Assembly: GCF_026130605.1 (NCBI RefSeq)
Contig: NZ_JANFAU010000003.1
Span: 434,001-498,000, forward strand
Length of the DNA: 64,000 nucleotides
Source of the DNA: Sphingomonas lycopersici
GTDB taxonomy: Bacteria; Pseudomonadota; Alphaproteobacteria; Sphingomonadales; Sphingomonadaceae
Direction of reading: 5' to 3'
Under the pieces are notes generated by a model, which was not told the DNA's origin, searched no databases, and was given only the letters and a program-made list of their open reading frames with translations. A program made the translations under genes and the position numbers. Below are positions 26,675-35,603 of the stretch, one piece after another. The first letter of the stretch is position 1, and each line of letters opens with the position of its first letter.

Positions 26675-28207
26675 TCAGCGGATCAACTGCGCGTCCATCG
26701 AATAATCGTCATTGTGGATGACGAGCCCGCTGACCTTGCCGTCATAGCCGCGGACGAACTCGACCTGCTCGACACCGTCGTCGGCCTCGATGAACCAGCT
26801 TCCGCCTTCCGGTATCAACGTATCTTCGAGCTTGTTGCCTTCGGAATCGCGATAAGTGACGCGGAGCCGATCCTCGCGCATTGCGATCTCGATGTCCTTT
26901 ACGTCGAGCGAGAAGGCGAGCGAGCGCTGGCTGGCGATCGTCGATGGCGAAGCGACGCGGTAATGACCGACATAGGCCCGCAGCATGTCGGCGCTGGGCG
27001 TCGCCGCGGGAATGGTGATGCTGCCGCCCATCCGCCAGCCCTCGGCGGCGGCGACGGCGCGGCGGATTTCCTTCAGCAGCCCGTCACCGTTTTCGCCGTT
27101 GGTAAAGATGACGACGCCGTCGCCGGTGGCGAGATGGCCTTCCATCCACGCCTTGTACGAATCGTTCGATCCGCCGTGCGAGAAGATGCGGTCGACGCCG
27201 TGCCCGCTGAGCTGGGGGCCGAGGCCATAAGGGCTGACGCCGACCTCGGTCATCATCTGCTGCGCGGTGGCGTTGGCAAGGAAGGCGCCTTCGCGATCGT
27301 TATAGGATCGGATCATCGCGATCACGTAGCGGGCATAATCGGAGGGGGTTGTCCAAAGACCCGACGCGGCGATTTCCGGCATCGATTCGTAACCGCGCGG
27401 CAGCGCTCGCGCCGCGCCGTCCGGGCCGTGCGCCTTGGCGATATTGCCCCATTTGTCGGCGATCGTCGCTTCGTAGCTGCTACGCGTCATGCCGAGCGGT
27501 TCGAACAGGTAGCGTCGTGCCGCGGCGTTGAACGCGATGCCCGAGACATCCTCGATCAGCAGTTGCTCGACGGTGATGCCGCCCCCCGAATAGCGCCAGT
27601 GGCTGCCCGGCACATAGGTCACGCGGACCGGCGCGGTGACCGCCGGGGGGCGACCGTCGAGCGTGTCGAACACCGTCGGCAGTGCCGCGCCCGGCTGGAA
27701 ATCGGGGAAACCGTGGACGGTGAGCCCGGCGGAATGCGACATAAGCCCGCGCAACGTCACCGGGCTTTGCGCGACCAGATCGTTCGCCGGCACCTTCCAG
27801 CGGCGCAGATAGGCGTTCACGTCGCGATCGAGATCGAGGATCCCGGCGTCCACCATCCTGAGCGCGATCCCGGCCGCGGCGACCTTGCTGACCGACCCCA
27901 CCGAAAACATCGTATCGGCATCGACCTTTTCCGGTCGCCCGCGCTGCAGGACGCCATATCCTTTGGCCCAGAGGAGCTTGCCCCCGCGGATCACCGCGAT
28001 GCTGACGCCGGGGACGCGCCAGTGCTCCATCCGTTCCTCGATCGTCCAGCGCGCCGGCACCTCGCCGGCGATGTCGAACGCCGGGCGCAGCCCGTTTTCG
28101 ATTGCCGCTGCGCTTGCCGCCGAATTCGCGGCGCTGGCCTGGGCGTATGCGCCTGGCGCGACGCCAGCGCTCAACATGAGAGCGAGCAGCAAGGAAGGTA
28201 ATTTCAT
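26675..28207 (-). CDS. Exported class-C beta-lactamase-type serine hydrolase (D-aminopeptidase/esterase-like)
   Basis: A 510-residue protein with signal peptide (MKLPSLLLALMLSAGVAPG, cleavage near AYAQ). The serine beta-lactamase/DD-peptidase elements are SVGSVSK (S-x-x-K), YSGGGITVEQ (Y-x-x), and FSHGGSND as the KTG-like box. After about residue 390 there is an extra beta-barrel-like domain of the kind found in D-aminopeptidases and DUF3471 proteins. It is more likely a peptidase acting on D-residue or cell-wall peptides than a drug-resistance enzyme. It lies 19 bases after TBDR3 and 30 bases before the D-aminoacylase, in one operon. Confidence 0.87.
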   Translation of the reverse strand: MKLPSLLLALMLSAGVAPGAYAQASAANSAASAAAIENGLRPAFDIAGEVPARWTIEERMEHWRVPGVSIAVIRGGKLLWAKGYGVLQRGRPEKVDADTMFSVGSVSKVAAAGIALRMVDAGILDLDRDVNAYLRRWKVPANDLVAQSPVTLRGLMSHSAGLTVHGFPDFQPGAALPTVFDTLDGRPPAVTAPVRVTYVPGSHWRYSGGGITVEQLLIEDVSGIAFNAAARRYLFEPLGMTRSSYEATIADKWGNIAKAHGPDGAARALPRGYESMPEIAASGLWTTPSDYARYVIAMIRSYNDREGAFLANATAQQMMTEVGVSPYGLGPQLSGHGVDRIFSHGGSNDSYKAWMEGHLATGDGVVIFTNGENGDGLLKEIRRAVAAAEGWRMGGSITIPAATPSADMLRAYVGHYRVASPSTIASQRSLAFSLDVKDIEIAMREDRLRVTYRDSEGNKLEDTLIPEGGSWFIEADDGVEQVEFVRGYDGKVSGLVIHNDDYSMDAQLIR

Positions 28208-28226
28208 CGCTCTGCTCCTTTTGCGT

Positions 28227-30584
28227 TCAATAGCGATACGAAATCGTCGCGCCGATCGTGCGCGGGCGGAAGATCACGTCACGGAACAGCGCCGACGAGA
28301 TCGGATCGTGGCTGACCGCGAGCCGGTCGCGAGAATTGAACAGGTTGTTGACGAACAGCGACGCGTCGATTCCGTCCTTGCGCACCCCCACCCGCAACGC
28401 GGCGACATGGGTTGCGGCCTGGGAAGTGTCGAGCGGATCATAACCGATCGTCGCGACCCGGCCGTAATTCCACCCGGCGCCGTAATTATATTCGCCGTGA
28501 AGATAGCCACTGATCCCCGCGCTCGACGCGAGGTCGGTTTCATAATCGCCCGACAGCGAGACGGTCCACGGCGCGACGAAGAGCGGATCGTCCTTCGAGA
28601 TCACGATCGACCGCGAGCCGTTACGCAGCACGCCGCCGTAGACCGTGTCCTTGTATTTCGCATCGGTGTAGCCGACCGATGCTTCCAGCGTGAGGCCGTG
28701 GACCGGGGCGGCGGTAATATGGAGATCGAAGCCGCGGCTGCGCGCGGCGCCGAGATTGCCGATGAAGGTGAAGCCGCACGAATTGAGCGGGATCGAGGCC
28801 TGGATATTCTGCCAGTCGATGTAGAAAGCGCTGGTCTCGATCCGCAGCCGGCGGTTGAAGGCGGCGCCCTTGACCCCGGCCTCGTAGCTCCACACCGAGT
28901 CCGACTTGTAATCGGCCGGCGCGCCGCTGAGTCCGAGCGCGGCAAGATCCTTGCCGCAGGTCAGCGTCGGCACCGGGTTATTGCCCCCACCGGTCCGAAA
29001 GCCCTTCGCCACCGAGGCATAGAGCATCAGATCGCGATCGGGCTTGTATTCGATGCCGAACTTGGGGGTGACCGGGGTTTCCGACTGCCGCGAGCTGCCG
29101 CGGGTGACCTCGCCGTTGAACGGGCCGCCCTGCACATTGCTCGAACGGAATTTGGTGCGCGCCACGCGCAACCCGGCGGTAAGCGTGAGCTGTTCGGTCA
29201 GGCTGAAGTCGAGCTGGCCGAAACCCGCGATCTGCTTGTCGCGTGATTGGTCATAACCGTAATAGATCACGTTGCCGGGCTGGACGAGCGGAATGCCGAA
29301 CGCACCCTCGACCGTCGTGCCGAAAAGCGCCTGGGTCAGATCGTCGCCGTTGGTGATATGGACGTCCTCGGTCGCATATTGTTTGGCGTCCTGATAGAAT
29401 AATCCGAATACCCACTTCAGTCGGCCGGTGCCGTTCGACTGCAGCCGTACTTCCTGCGTGAACACTTTCTGGCGGTTGTTCATCGCCGCGACCGACGGGC
29501 TCTTGCTGCGATAGGCGGCAAGATAGTCACCGCCGAGCAATTCCGCAGTATAAGCGGTATAATCCACGTCGAGCGGATTCTTGCGATCGAAATAGGAAGT
29601 ATTCGAGATCAGCGAAGCCGGCCCCAGATCCCAGTTCGCCGCCAGGCTATAGAGCAGATAGCGATCGCGCGACGGCTGGCGCAATGCCTGCCCGCTCTTG
29701 AACACGCCATTTGCCGGGTTCGAAAGATTGCGCCAGATCTGGTTGGAATCGCGGCCCTTGACCTCCTGATACAGGATTGCCGGCGTGATCTTCAGCCGAT
29801 CGGTCGGCGCGAATTGCAGCGCGCCGCGCAATGAGATCGTCTCGAGCGCGTTGGCATTCTTGTCGATCTGCGCGCCGGTCAGCGGATCGACGCGGTCGAT
29901 CCAGCCGCCGTCGCGTCGATAGAAACCACTGACGCGGAAGCCGAGCTTATCGTTGACGATCGGGCCGCCGATCGCCGCGCCGACCTCGTTGGTCGGGTCG
30001 CCGTGCTCGGTGAACGCCTGCTCGGCGCGCATATAGCCGCTGTATTTGGTCAGCGACGGTTCGGGGGTGATGAAGCGTACCGCGCCACCTTCGGAACCGG
30101 CACCGAACAACGTCCCTTGCGGTCCGCGCAGCACCTCGACCCGCTCGACATCGAAGATCGCGGGATAGGCGTTGGAGGAGGTGTTGCCCGCGCCGAGGGT
30201 GCGGACCTGGATCGGCGTATCGTCGACATAGATGCCGGTGGTGCCCGCGCCGACCGTCGAGGATATGCCACGGATCGAAATACGGGTCGAACCACCCCAG
30301 GCCGGCGTGAAGGTCAGGCCCGGCGTGATCCGGCTGAGATCGCTTACATTGCGGATGCCGCGATCGTCGAGCGCCGCCTGACTCATCGCCGTGATCGCGA
30401 TCGGGACATCGGCGATCGAGCTTTGGCGACGTGTCGCGGTGACGATGATATCGCCGACGCCGGCGCTGCCCGGCACACCCGTCTGTTCCGCGGCGCCCTG
30501 TTGTCCGCTTTCCGCGCGCTGCGCCTGTGCCGCCAGCGGCGCGAGCGCCGCGCCTGTCAGCAACGCCAGTTTCCAGACCGCCAT
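28227..30584 (-). CDS. TonB-dependent outer-membrane receptor (TBDR3)
   Basis: 785 residues from the ATG at 30584, where AAAAGGGAGG precedes a clean signal peptide (MAVWKLALLTGAALAPLAAQ); a reading start at 30677 lacks these. Plug domain at about 45-165 (TATRRQSSIADVPIAITAMS, ISIRGISSTVG, RVEVLRGPQGTLFGAGSEGG), then a barrel ending in ATISYRY. This is the large sphingomonad receptor type related to iron-complex receptors but used for many nutrients. Gene order with two serine hydrolases and the D-aminoacylase suggests uptake of peptide-like compounds containing D-residues. Confidence 0.93.
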   Translation of the reverse strand: MAVWKLALLTGAALAPLAAQAQRAESGQQGAAEQTGVPGSAGVGDIIVTATRRQSSIADVPIAITAMSQAALDDRGIRNVSDLSRITPGLTFTPAWGGSTRISIRGISSTVGAGTTGIYVDDTPIQVRTLGAGNTSSNAYPAIFDVERVEVLRGPQGTLFGAGSEGGAVRFITPEPSLTKYSGYMRAEQAFTEHGDPTNEVGAAIGGPIVNDKLGFRVSGFYRRDGGWIDRVDPLTGAQIDKNANALETISLRGALQFAPTDRLKITPAILYQEVKGRDSNQIWRNLSNPANGVFKSGQALRQPSRDRYLLYSLAANWDLGPASLISNTSYFDRKNPLDVDYTAYTAELLGGDYLAAYRSKSPSVAAMNNRQKVFTQEVRLQSNGTGRLKWVFGLFYQDAKQYATEDVHITNGDDLTQALFGTTVEGAFGIPLVQPGNVIYYGYDQSRDKQIAGFGQLDFSLTEQLTLTAGLRVARTKFRSSNVQGGPFNGEVTRGSSRQSETPVTPKFGIEYKPDRDLMLYASVAKGFRTGGGNNPVPTLTCGKDLAALGLSGAPADYKSDSVWSYEAGVKGAAFNRRLRIETSAFYIDWQNIQASIPLNSCGFTFIGNLGAARSRGFDLHITAAPVHGLTLEASVGYTDAKYKDTVYGGVLRNGSRSIVISKDDPLFVAPWTVSLSGDYETDLASSAGISGYLHGEYNYGAGWNYGRVATIGYDPLDTSQAATHVAALRVGVRKDGIDASLFVNNLFNSRDRLAVSHDPISSALFRDVIFRPRTIGATISYRY

Positions 30585-30687
30585 ATCGTCCTCCCTTTTG
30601 AATGCTGGATAAGAAGCGCGATGTTCTCGCGCGGCGCGCCGATGTCCGCCGCCCAATGGGAAGCGGCCGGGCGTCATTGTCGTTATG

Positions 30688-31896
30688 TTATCGGTGTCGC
30701 GGCCGCCGTCGCGATGTGACCGCAGCAGGCAAGGCCCGGATCACCGCGGCGCGAAACGCGGCCTGTCGTGCATGATGTTCGTCGTCACCGGCATTGGGCC
30801 AGGCACTGATCTCGGCGATCACCGTCTCGCGCCGCGGATCGACGTAGATATACTGGCCCATGATGCCGATCGCCGCGAAGGTGCCGGGCGAAGGCACCCA
30901 CCATTGATAGCCATAGCCCAGATCGCCCTCGGCATGGTCGGTATAAGCGCTGGTCGCCTGCGCCATCCAGCCGCGGGGGAGGATGGGTTTGCCTTCGACC
31001 ATGCCTCCGCCCATCGCGAACAGGCCGATGCGGCCATAATCCCTGAGCGTGACGTTGAGGCAGCAGCCGCCGATCTCGACTCCACCGTCGGTCACCCAAC
31101 TCGCGTCGCTCTCCATGCCGTAGCGCCGCCAGATCTTGCGCGACAGATAGTCGGCGAGGGGCTCGCCGACCGCGCGGGTGACGATGATGCCGATCATGTT
31201 GCTCTCGCCGGTGCTGTAATGCCAGCGCGTGCCGGGGGGTGCAGCGCGGGGCAGTTTCTGCATCGTCGCGATCAGCGACGCGCCGCTGTCATGCGCCATC
31301 GACGCGGCGAGCCGGCCGACATCGGAATCGGGATCGGCATAATCCTCGTTCCACGCGACGCCCGAGCGCATCGTCAACACCTGGCGGATCGTCACCCCGT
31401 CATAGGCGCTGCCCTTCAATTCCGGGATATAGCGGGTGACCGGGGCGTCGATGCCGGCGATCTTGCCGTCCGCGATCGCCGCGCCGAGCAACGTCGAGGT
31501 CAGCGATTTGGCGATCGAGAAGGATATCCAGCGATCGTGCGGCGTGATCCCCAGCGCATATTTCTCGAGAACGATCCGCCCCTTATGGATGACAAGCAGG
31601 CCGGCGGTGCGATTGCGCGCCATATAATCGTCGGCCGAACCGCTTTCCGCCCCGTAGCGATAGGCAGGGCGGATCGCGGCGGCCGCGACGGGCAACGGGC
31701 GGACCTTCGCACCGCGCCGCACGATATGCGTTGAGAAGATGCGGTCGATGTGGCGGTAACCCGCGACCTGCGCGTCGCCGCGCCATTGCAGAAGCGCCTC
31801 CCGCTTCGGCAGTTGCTCCGCGACCGCGCCGCCAGCCTGCGTTGCCACGGCGATCGCGGCCAATCCGGACAAGAGCTGTAATTTCCCGCGGTACAC
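30688..31896 (-). CDS. Exported serine hydrolase, beta-lactamase/6-aminohexanoate-dimer hydrolase-like
   Basis: 402 residues from the GTG at 31896, preceded by GGAGGG and starting a signal peptide (YRGKLQLLSGLAAIAVATQA). Motifs are ISFSIAKSLTSTLLG (S-x-x-K nucleophile), HYSTGESNMIG (Y-x-x catalytic Tyr) and IGIMGQYIYVDP at the third box. The overall pattern (RKIWRRYGMESDASW, GYGYQWWV) resembles the NylB/EstB group of class-C-like hydrolases that cleave amide or ester bonds. It is 103 bases ahead of TBDR3 and on the same strand, probably the first gene of the D-peptide operon. A small CTGACGGTCAG palindrome lies 81 bases upstream (31977-31987). Confidence 0.87.
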   Translation of the reverse strand: MYRGKLQLLSGLAAIAVATQAGGAVAEQLPKREALLQWRGDAQVAGYRHIDRIFSTHIVRRGAKVRPLPVAAAAIRPAYRYGAESGSADDYMARNRTAGLLVIHKGRIVLEKYALGITPHDRWISFSIAKSLTSTLLGAAIADGKIAGIDAPVTRYIPELKGSAYDGVTIRQVLTMRSGVAWNEDYADPDSDVGRLAASMAHDSGASLIATMQKLPRAAPPGTRWHYSTGESNMIGIIVTRAVGEPLADYLSRKIWRRYGMESDASWVTDGGVEIGGCCLNVTLRDYGRIGLFAMGGGMVEGKPILPRGWMAQATSAYTDHAEGDLGYGYQWWVPSPGTFAAIGIMGQYIYVDPRRETVIAEISAWPNAGDDEHHARQAAFRAAVIRALPAAVTSRRRPRHR

Positions 31897-32126
31897 GGTC
31901 CCTCCGCCCCCATTTCGCCTCGTCGGCAATCTTATGGCGACCGCGCGGCGCGCAGCCGTCGCCGGCCAACATCAACCTGACGGTCAGTCGCGGCGTTCGC
32001 TTAGGCTTGTATCGCCGCACGGCGCGAGTGCCACACCGCCTCAGCTTACTACTGCCTTAAGATGAAGCTAAACACGGACGCAGCGAGGAGTACGCCGGCA
32101 ACGTAATTTCTACCGAGCTTCGCGGA

Positions 32127-32894
32127 TCATCCGTCCAGCTCTTTTCGCCGCATCCGGGCCAAGGCGACCGCATCGTCACCCGCGGGAAAGTGCAACGTGC
32201 CGGTGGTATCATGGACCGCGCTCCACACCGCCTCGGCGACGTCGCCTTCCTTCGTCGTCATCGGCGGGTTGGCGAAGGCGTCGAGGATCGGCTGCGCGAA
32301 ATCGGCATAACCGCCGGGGAGAAGGTCCCCGACCGGGATGATCGCATTCGCGCCGAACCGGGTGGTCGGCGCATAGCCCGGCTCGACAAGCTTCACGGAA
32401 ACGCCGAAATGACCAAGCTCATGCGCGAGCGAGGCCGAGAAGCCCTCGATCGCCTGTTTGGTCGCGGTATAGGCCGCGGCGAGCGGAAATGCGCCGAGCG
32501 TCACGCTCGACGTTACGTTGACGAGAATGCCCGATCGCCGCACGCGCATCTGCGGAATGACCGCCCGGCACATCGCCATGACGCCAATCGTATTGGTCTC
32601 GATCAGCTGGCGAACCAGCGACATCGGCATCGCCTCGAACGCCCCCACTCCACCGACTCCGGCATTGTTGACCAGCACGTCGATCGGGCCGGCGGCATCG
32701 ATCAGCGCGGCAATGCTCTCGTCGCTCGTCACGTCGAGCGGCAGGACGCGCAGCCGGCCACTCCGATCGTCGAACAACGCCGGATCGGGGCGCCGCATCG
32801 TCGCGACGACATTCCAACCGCGCGACAGAAAGAATTCGGCGGTCGCCTTGCCATAGCCGGACGAGGCACCGGTAATCAGGATCGTTCGGGTCAT
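32127..32894 (-). CDS. Short-chain dehydrogenase/reductase (classical SDR)
   Basis: A 255-residue protein from the second of two adjacent ATG codons (32894), seven bases after GGAG. TGASSGYGKATAEFF is the NAD(P)-binding glycine motif, DVLVNNAGVGG the NNAG motif, Ser in NVTSSVTLG and YTATK the catalytic Tyr-Lys pair. The arginines after beta2 (TMRRPDP) favour NADPH. It is divergent from the AraC regulator at 32989, which probably controls it. The substrate is unknown. Confidence 0.9.
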   Translation of the reverse strand: MTRTILITGASSGYGKATAEFFLSRGWNVVATMRRPDPALFDDRSGRLRVLPLDVTSDESIAALIDAAGPIDVLVNNAGVGGVGAFEAMPMSLVRQLIETNTIGVMAMCRAVIPQMRVRRSGILVNVTSSVTLGAFPLAAAYTATKQAIEGFSASLAHELGHFGVSVKLVEPGYAPTTRFGANAIIPVGDLLPGGYADFAQPILDAFANPPMTTKEGDVAEAVWSAVHDTTGTLHFPAGDDAVALARMRRKELDG

Positions 32895-32926
32895 CATCTG
32901 TCTCCTTGGGTCGATTGATACCGAGA

Positions 32927-32955
32927 TAGACAGGCAGGCACGGACGATCTATAAT
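32927..32955 (+). promoter_or_regulatory. Sigma-70-type promoter for the AraC-family gene
   Basis: TAGACA at 32927-32932 and TATAAT at 32950-32955 are separated by 17 bases, a near-consensus vegetative promoter and unusual in this GC-rich window. Transcription would start near 32962, giving a leader of about 27 bases before the AraC start codon. Confidence 0.55.
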
Positions 32956-32985
32956 TCAACGTCCAATATTGATTACGGATCGTCC
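32942..32985. promoter_or_regulatory. Eight-base inverted repeat flanking the araC-like transcription start
   Basis: GGACGATC (32942-32949) and GATCGTCC (32978-32985) are perfect complements 28 bases apart, one directly before the -10 box and one just before the start codon. They could be paired half-sites for autoregulation by the AraC-family protein. Confidence 0.4.
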
Positions 32986-32988
32986 ACG

Positions 32989-33873
32989 ATGGATCCCCTG
33001 AGCGATATGATTGCGCTGCTTCAGCCGAGCGCCGCCGTGTCGAAGCCGATCTCGGCGCGTGGCGAGTGGGGCGTGTGCTATGCGGCGCATGACGCACCCG
33101 GTTTCACGATCGTTCTTGCCGGCGAAGCATGGATCGCATTCGACGGAAAAGAGCCGCTACGCCTCGTCTCCGGCGATTTCGTGCTGCTGCCGACGACTCC
33201 GGCGTTTTCGCTCTCGAGCAAGCCGGGCGCCCCCTGCATCGCGGTCGAGCCGCGCAACGCGCCGGTCCGTCACGGCGACCCGCACGGCGACCCCGATTTC
33301 GTCGCGCTCGGCGGGAGCTTCGCATTCGAGCGGGTCAATGCGCCGCTGCTGCTCGCGCTGCTCCCCGATCTGATCCATATTCCGGCCGCAGCGGGCCGGG
33401 CGACGCGGTTCGGCCGGCTGATCGCGCTGCTGTCGGAAGAATGCGCGTCCGACGATCCGGGCAAGGAACTCGTCATCCGGCGGATGCTCGAAGTGCTGCT
33501 GATCGAGGCATTGCGCTGGCGCGCGACCGACGGCGCGGAAGGGCTGCTGCGCGGCATGCGTGACGCGGCGCTGGCGCGGGTGCTTGGCGCGATCCACGCC
33601 GACGTGCGCGCCGGGTGGACGGTTGCCGAACTGGCGCGGATCGCCGGCATGTCGCGATCGGCCTTCGCGGCGCGCTTTCACGAAGCCTTGGGGTGTGCGC
33701 CGATCGAATATCTCGCACGCTGGCGCATGGCGCTCGCCAAGGATGCGCTGATACGCGGGGCGAAATCGCTTGACCGGATCGCGGACGAGATCGGCTATGA
33801 ATCGGCCAGCGCGTTCAGCACCGCGTTCCGCAAGAGGCTCGGCTGCTCGCCGGGCCGGTTCCGGTCAGCCTAG
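32989..33873 (+). CDS. AraC-family transcriptional regulator with N-terminal cupin
   Basis: A 294-residue protein: cupin ligand-binding domain at about 1-180 (GFTIVLAGEAWIAFDGKEPL, SGDFVLLPTTPAFSL, the AraC_binding_2/Cupin_6 type) and two AraC helix-turn-helix units at about 195-290 (WTVAELARIAGMSRSAFAAR, ALGCAPIEYLARWRMALAKD, IADEIGYESASAFSTAFRKR). This subtype often controls a neighbouring oxidoreductase gene, and here it is divergent from an SDR gene. Its 3' end overlaps the convergent SnoaL-like gene by nine bases. Confidence 0.92.
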   Translation: MDPLSDMIALLQPSAAVSKPISARGEWGVCYAAHDAPGFTIVLAGEAWIAFDGKEPLRLVSGDFVLLPTTPAFSLSSKPGAPCIAVEPRNAPVRHGDPHGDPDFVALGGSFAFERVNAPLLLALLPDLIHIPAAAGRATRFGRLIALLSEECASDDPGKELVIRRMLEVLLIEALRWRATDGAEGLLRGMRDAALARVLGAIHADVRAGWTVAELARIAGMSRSAFAARFHEALGCAPIEYLARWRMALAKDALIRGAKSLDRIADEIGYESASAFSTAFRKRLGCSPGRFRSA

Positions 33874-34296
33874 CCCAAGCGCGTGGAAGACCTGCATCGG
33901 ATCGAAATAGGGCCGCTCGCAGATGATCTTGTCGCCGCCCGGCGGAAATTCGAACGACGCGGCCATCCTGACGCGGAAGCGCCGCCCGGTCGGCTCGATC
34001 ACCCGCCCGCCGACGCGCAGCGGGCCGAGATGCGTACCGGTCAGCCAGAACTCGACCAGCACGGTGTCACCGGCATGAGCGAGCGCGATGATCTCATTGC
34101 CCTGATCGGGAAAGGGCGTCCGCGAGGCGCGGAAATAGCCGCGCACCGCCTCTTCGCCGTCATAGACCGTCCCGGTCCCGTACATTTCGTAGCGCGGATG
34201 CTCGAAGGTGGCGATCACCGCATCCCAGTCGCACGCGCATTCGAGCGCCATGTGATCGCGCACCGTCTGCAGCCGCCGTTCCGCGAGTTCGTTCAT
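33865..34296 (-). CDS. SnoaL-like/NTF2-fold protein
   Basis: A 143-residue protein from the ATG at 34296 (the ATG at 34299 sits too close to GGGGAG). LQTVRDHMALECACDWDAVI, YEMYGTGTVYDGEEAVRGYF, LVEFWLTGTHLGPLR and FPPGGDKIICERPYFD match the SnoaL/ester-cyclase branch of the NTF2 fold, small alpha+beta cones with a hydrophobic pocket that act as isomerases, hydrolases or binding proteins. It lies 22 bases after the double-TetR gene and is likely co-transcribed with it. Confidence 0.8.
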   Translation of the reverse strand: MNELAERRLQTVRDHMALECACDWDAVIATFEHPRYEMYGTGTVYDGEEAVRGYFRASRTPFPDQGNEIIALAHAGDTVLVEFWLTGTHLGPLRVGGRVIEPTGRRFRVRMAASFEFPPGGDKIICERPYFDPMQVFHALGLG

Positions 34297-34318
34297 CATC
34301 GCTCCCCTGTCTGTTGCT

Positions 34319-35578
34319 TCAATCGATCGGCTCAGCAGCGGCGGTCAGACCGTAAAGGAAGAAATCCGCTACCTCAGCCGCGGTGCGTTCCGCGCGATCG
34401 AGATCCTCGCCCTCGATCCAGCGGCCAAGGAACAGGAACGTCCCCGCCGAGGCAAGCGAGACCGCCTGGGCGTCGAATCGCCGGTTGAGCCCCGCCGCCA
34501 TGCCGCGTTCGGCAAATCCCACCGAAAGATCGAGCAACGCCGACGCGCGCTGCGAATAGCGCCGCTGATCTTCCGCCGGCAGGCAGCGGAAGAAGATGTT
34601 GAGCGACATCGGATGCAGCCCGTAGAGCTGCGCCATCACATTCAACTCCAGCGCGCGCCGTGATTGCTCGATGCTGTCTGCGCCTTCCTCGGCAACGCTC
34701 ATCAGGCGATCGTAGATTTCGAACCCGCGCTCGAAGCAATGGCGGACCAGCGCGGTCTTGCTCTTGAAGTGATGATAGAAAAGCCCCTTGGTCGCGCCGA
34801 CCTCAGCCGCCACGTCGTCGAGCGAGACGCCCTCGACCCCGCGCCGATTGAACAGCCGCGACGCCGCGCGCGCCACCTCCTCAATGCGATCGTCTGGCCG
34901 CGCGGCAAGGATCGGCGCCAGCAAATTCGCCGCCTCCGCCGGATGCAGCCCGCGCGCCTTGTTGCTGACGATTCCGCGCTCGACCAGCGGCGGCAGTTCC
35001 GCCCCGATCCGGGCGGCAAGATTTTCGCCCGCGCGCCCGGTCCACAATTCGCCGAGCGGCGCCCAGAAAACGAGCCCCCAGATCGTCCGCGCCGCGATCG
35101 CCGCATCGCAGGCGCGCACCGAGCCGTCGCGCTGGCCCGCGGTGATCAGCGCGGCCAGCCGATCGAACAATTCGTCCTGCCCGCGCTCAACTTCCGCGCG
35201 CGCCTCGCCCGACAGCAGATCAAGCTCGGCGGCGATCGCGGCGATCGGCCGGTCATGCCCGATCGCCTCGCGCACGAAACCAGCGACCTTGGCGAGCCCC
35301 ATGCCGGGGAGCGACATGGCGTCGTGAAGCAGCGCCTGCAGCGCGCCGAGCGACTCGAGATAGCATTGCCGCGCGAGATCCTCCCGCCCGGCGCAATAAT
35401 TATACAGTGCCGCGCGCGAGACCCCGACGGCGCGCGCGATCGCGGCGAGATCGGCCGCCGCGACCCCGACTCGGCGAAACTCCGCGCACGCTTCCTCCAG
35501 GACCGCCGCGCGTCGCGCCGCGCGTGCGGCGTCGCGGAGCGGCTTGCCCGCCGCGCTCCTGTCGATGGTCCGGCTCAT
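34319..35578 (-). CDS. Transcriptional regulator made of two fused TetR units
   Basis: 419 residues from the ATG at 35578, about twice the size of a TetR protein. A first TetR HTH lies near residues 20-70 (VLEEACAEFRRVGVAAADLA, VGVSRAALYNYCAGREDLAR) and a second near 225-275 (EVARAASRLFNRRGVEGVSL, VGATKGLFYHHFKSKTALVR). Each is followed by a helical ligand-binding region. The two HTHs differ, so the fusion is not recent. A single chain could act as an intramolecular dimer binding an asymmetric or extended site. It is divergent from TBDR4 with an 18-base palindrome between them. Confidence 0.88.
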   Translation of the reverse strand: MSRTIDRSAAGKPLRDAARAARRAAVLEEACAEFRRVGVAAADLAAIARAVGVSRAALYNYCAGREDLARQCYLESLGALQALLHDAMSLPGMGLAKVAGFVREAIGHDRPIAAIAAELDLLSGEARAEVERGQDELFDRLAALITAGQRDGSVRACDAAIAARTIWGLVFWAPLGELWTGRAGENLAARIGAELPPLVERGIVSNKARGLHPAEAANLLAPILAARPDDRIEEVARAASRLFNRRGVEGVSLDDVAAEVGATKGLFYHHFKSKTALVRHCFERGFEIYDRLMSVAEEGADSIEQSRRALELNVMAQLYGLHPMSLNIFFRCLPAEDQRRYSQRASALLDLSVGFAERGMAAGLNRRFDAQAVSLASAGTFLFLGRWIEGEDLDRAERTAAEVADFFLYGLTAAAEPID

Positions 35579-35603
35579 CGTCTCATCCGTGCCCGATCGC
35601 AAG

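Noticed and set aside
26675..31896. Beta-lactamase antibiotic-resistance genes
   Set aside because: The S-x-x-K serine hydrolases lack features of AmpC enzymes and lie in a D-peptide operon; a peptidase/amidase role fits better.
31977..31987. CTGACGGTCAG palindrome upstream of the serine hydrolase as a firm TetR operator
   Set aside because: It is short (five-base arms), has no regulator nearby and no second copy; mentioned only with the gene.
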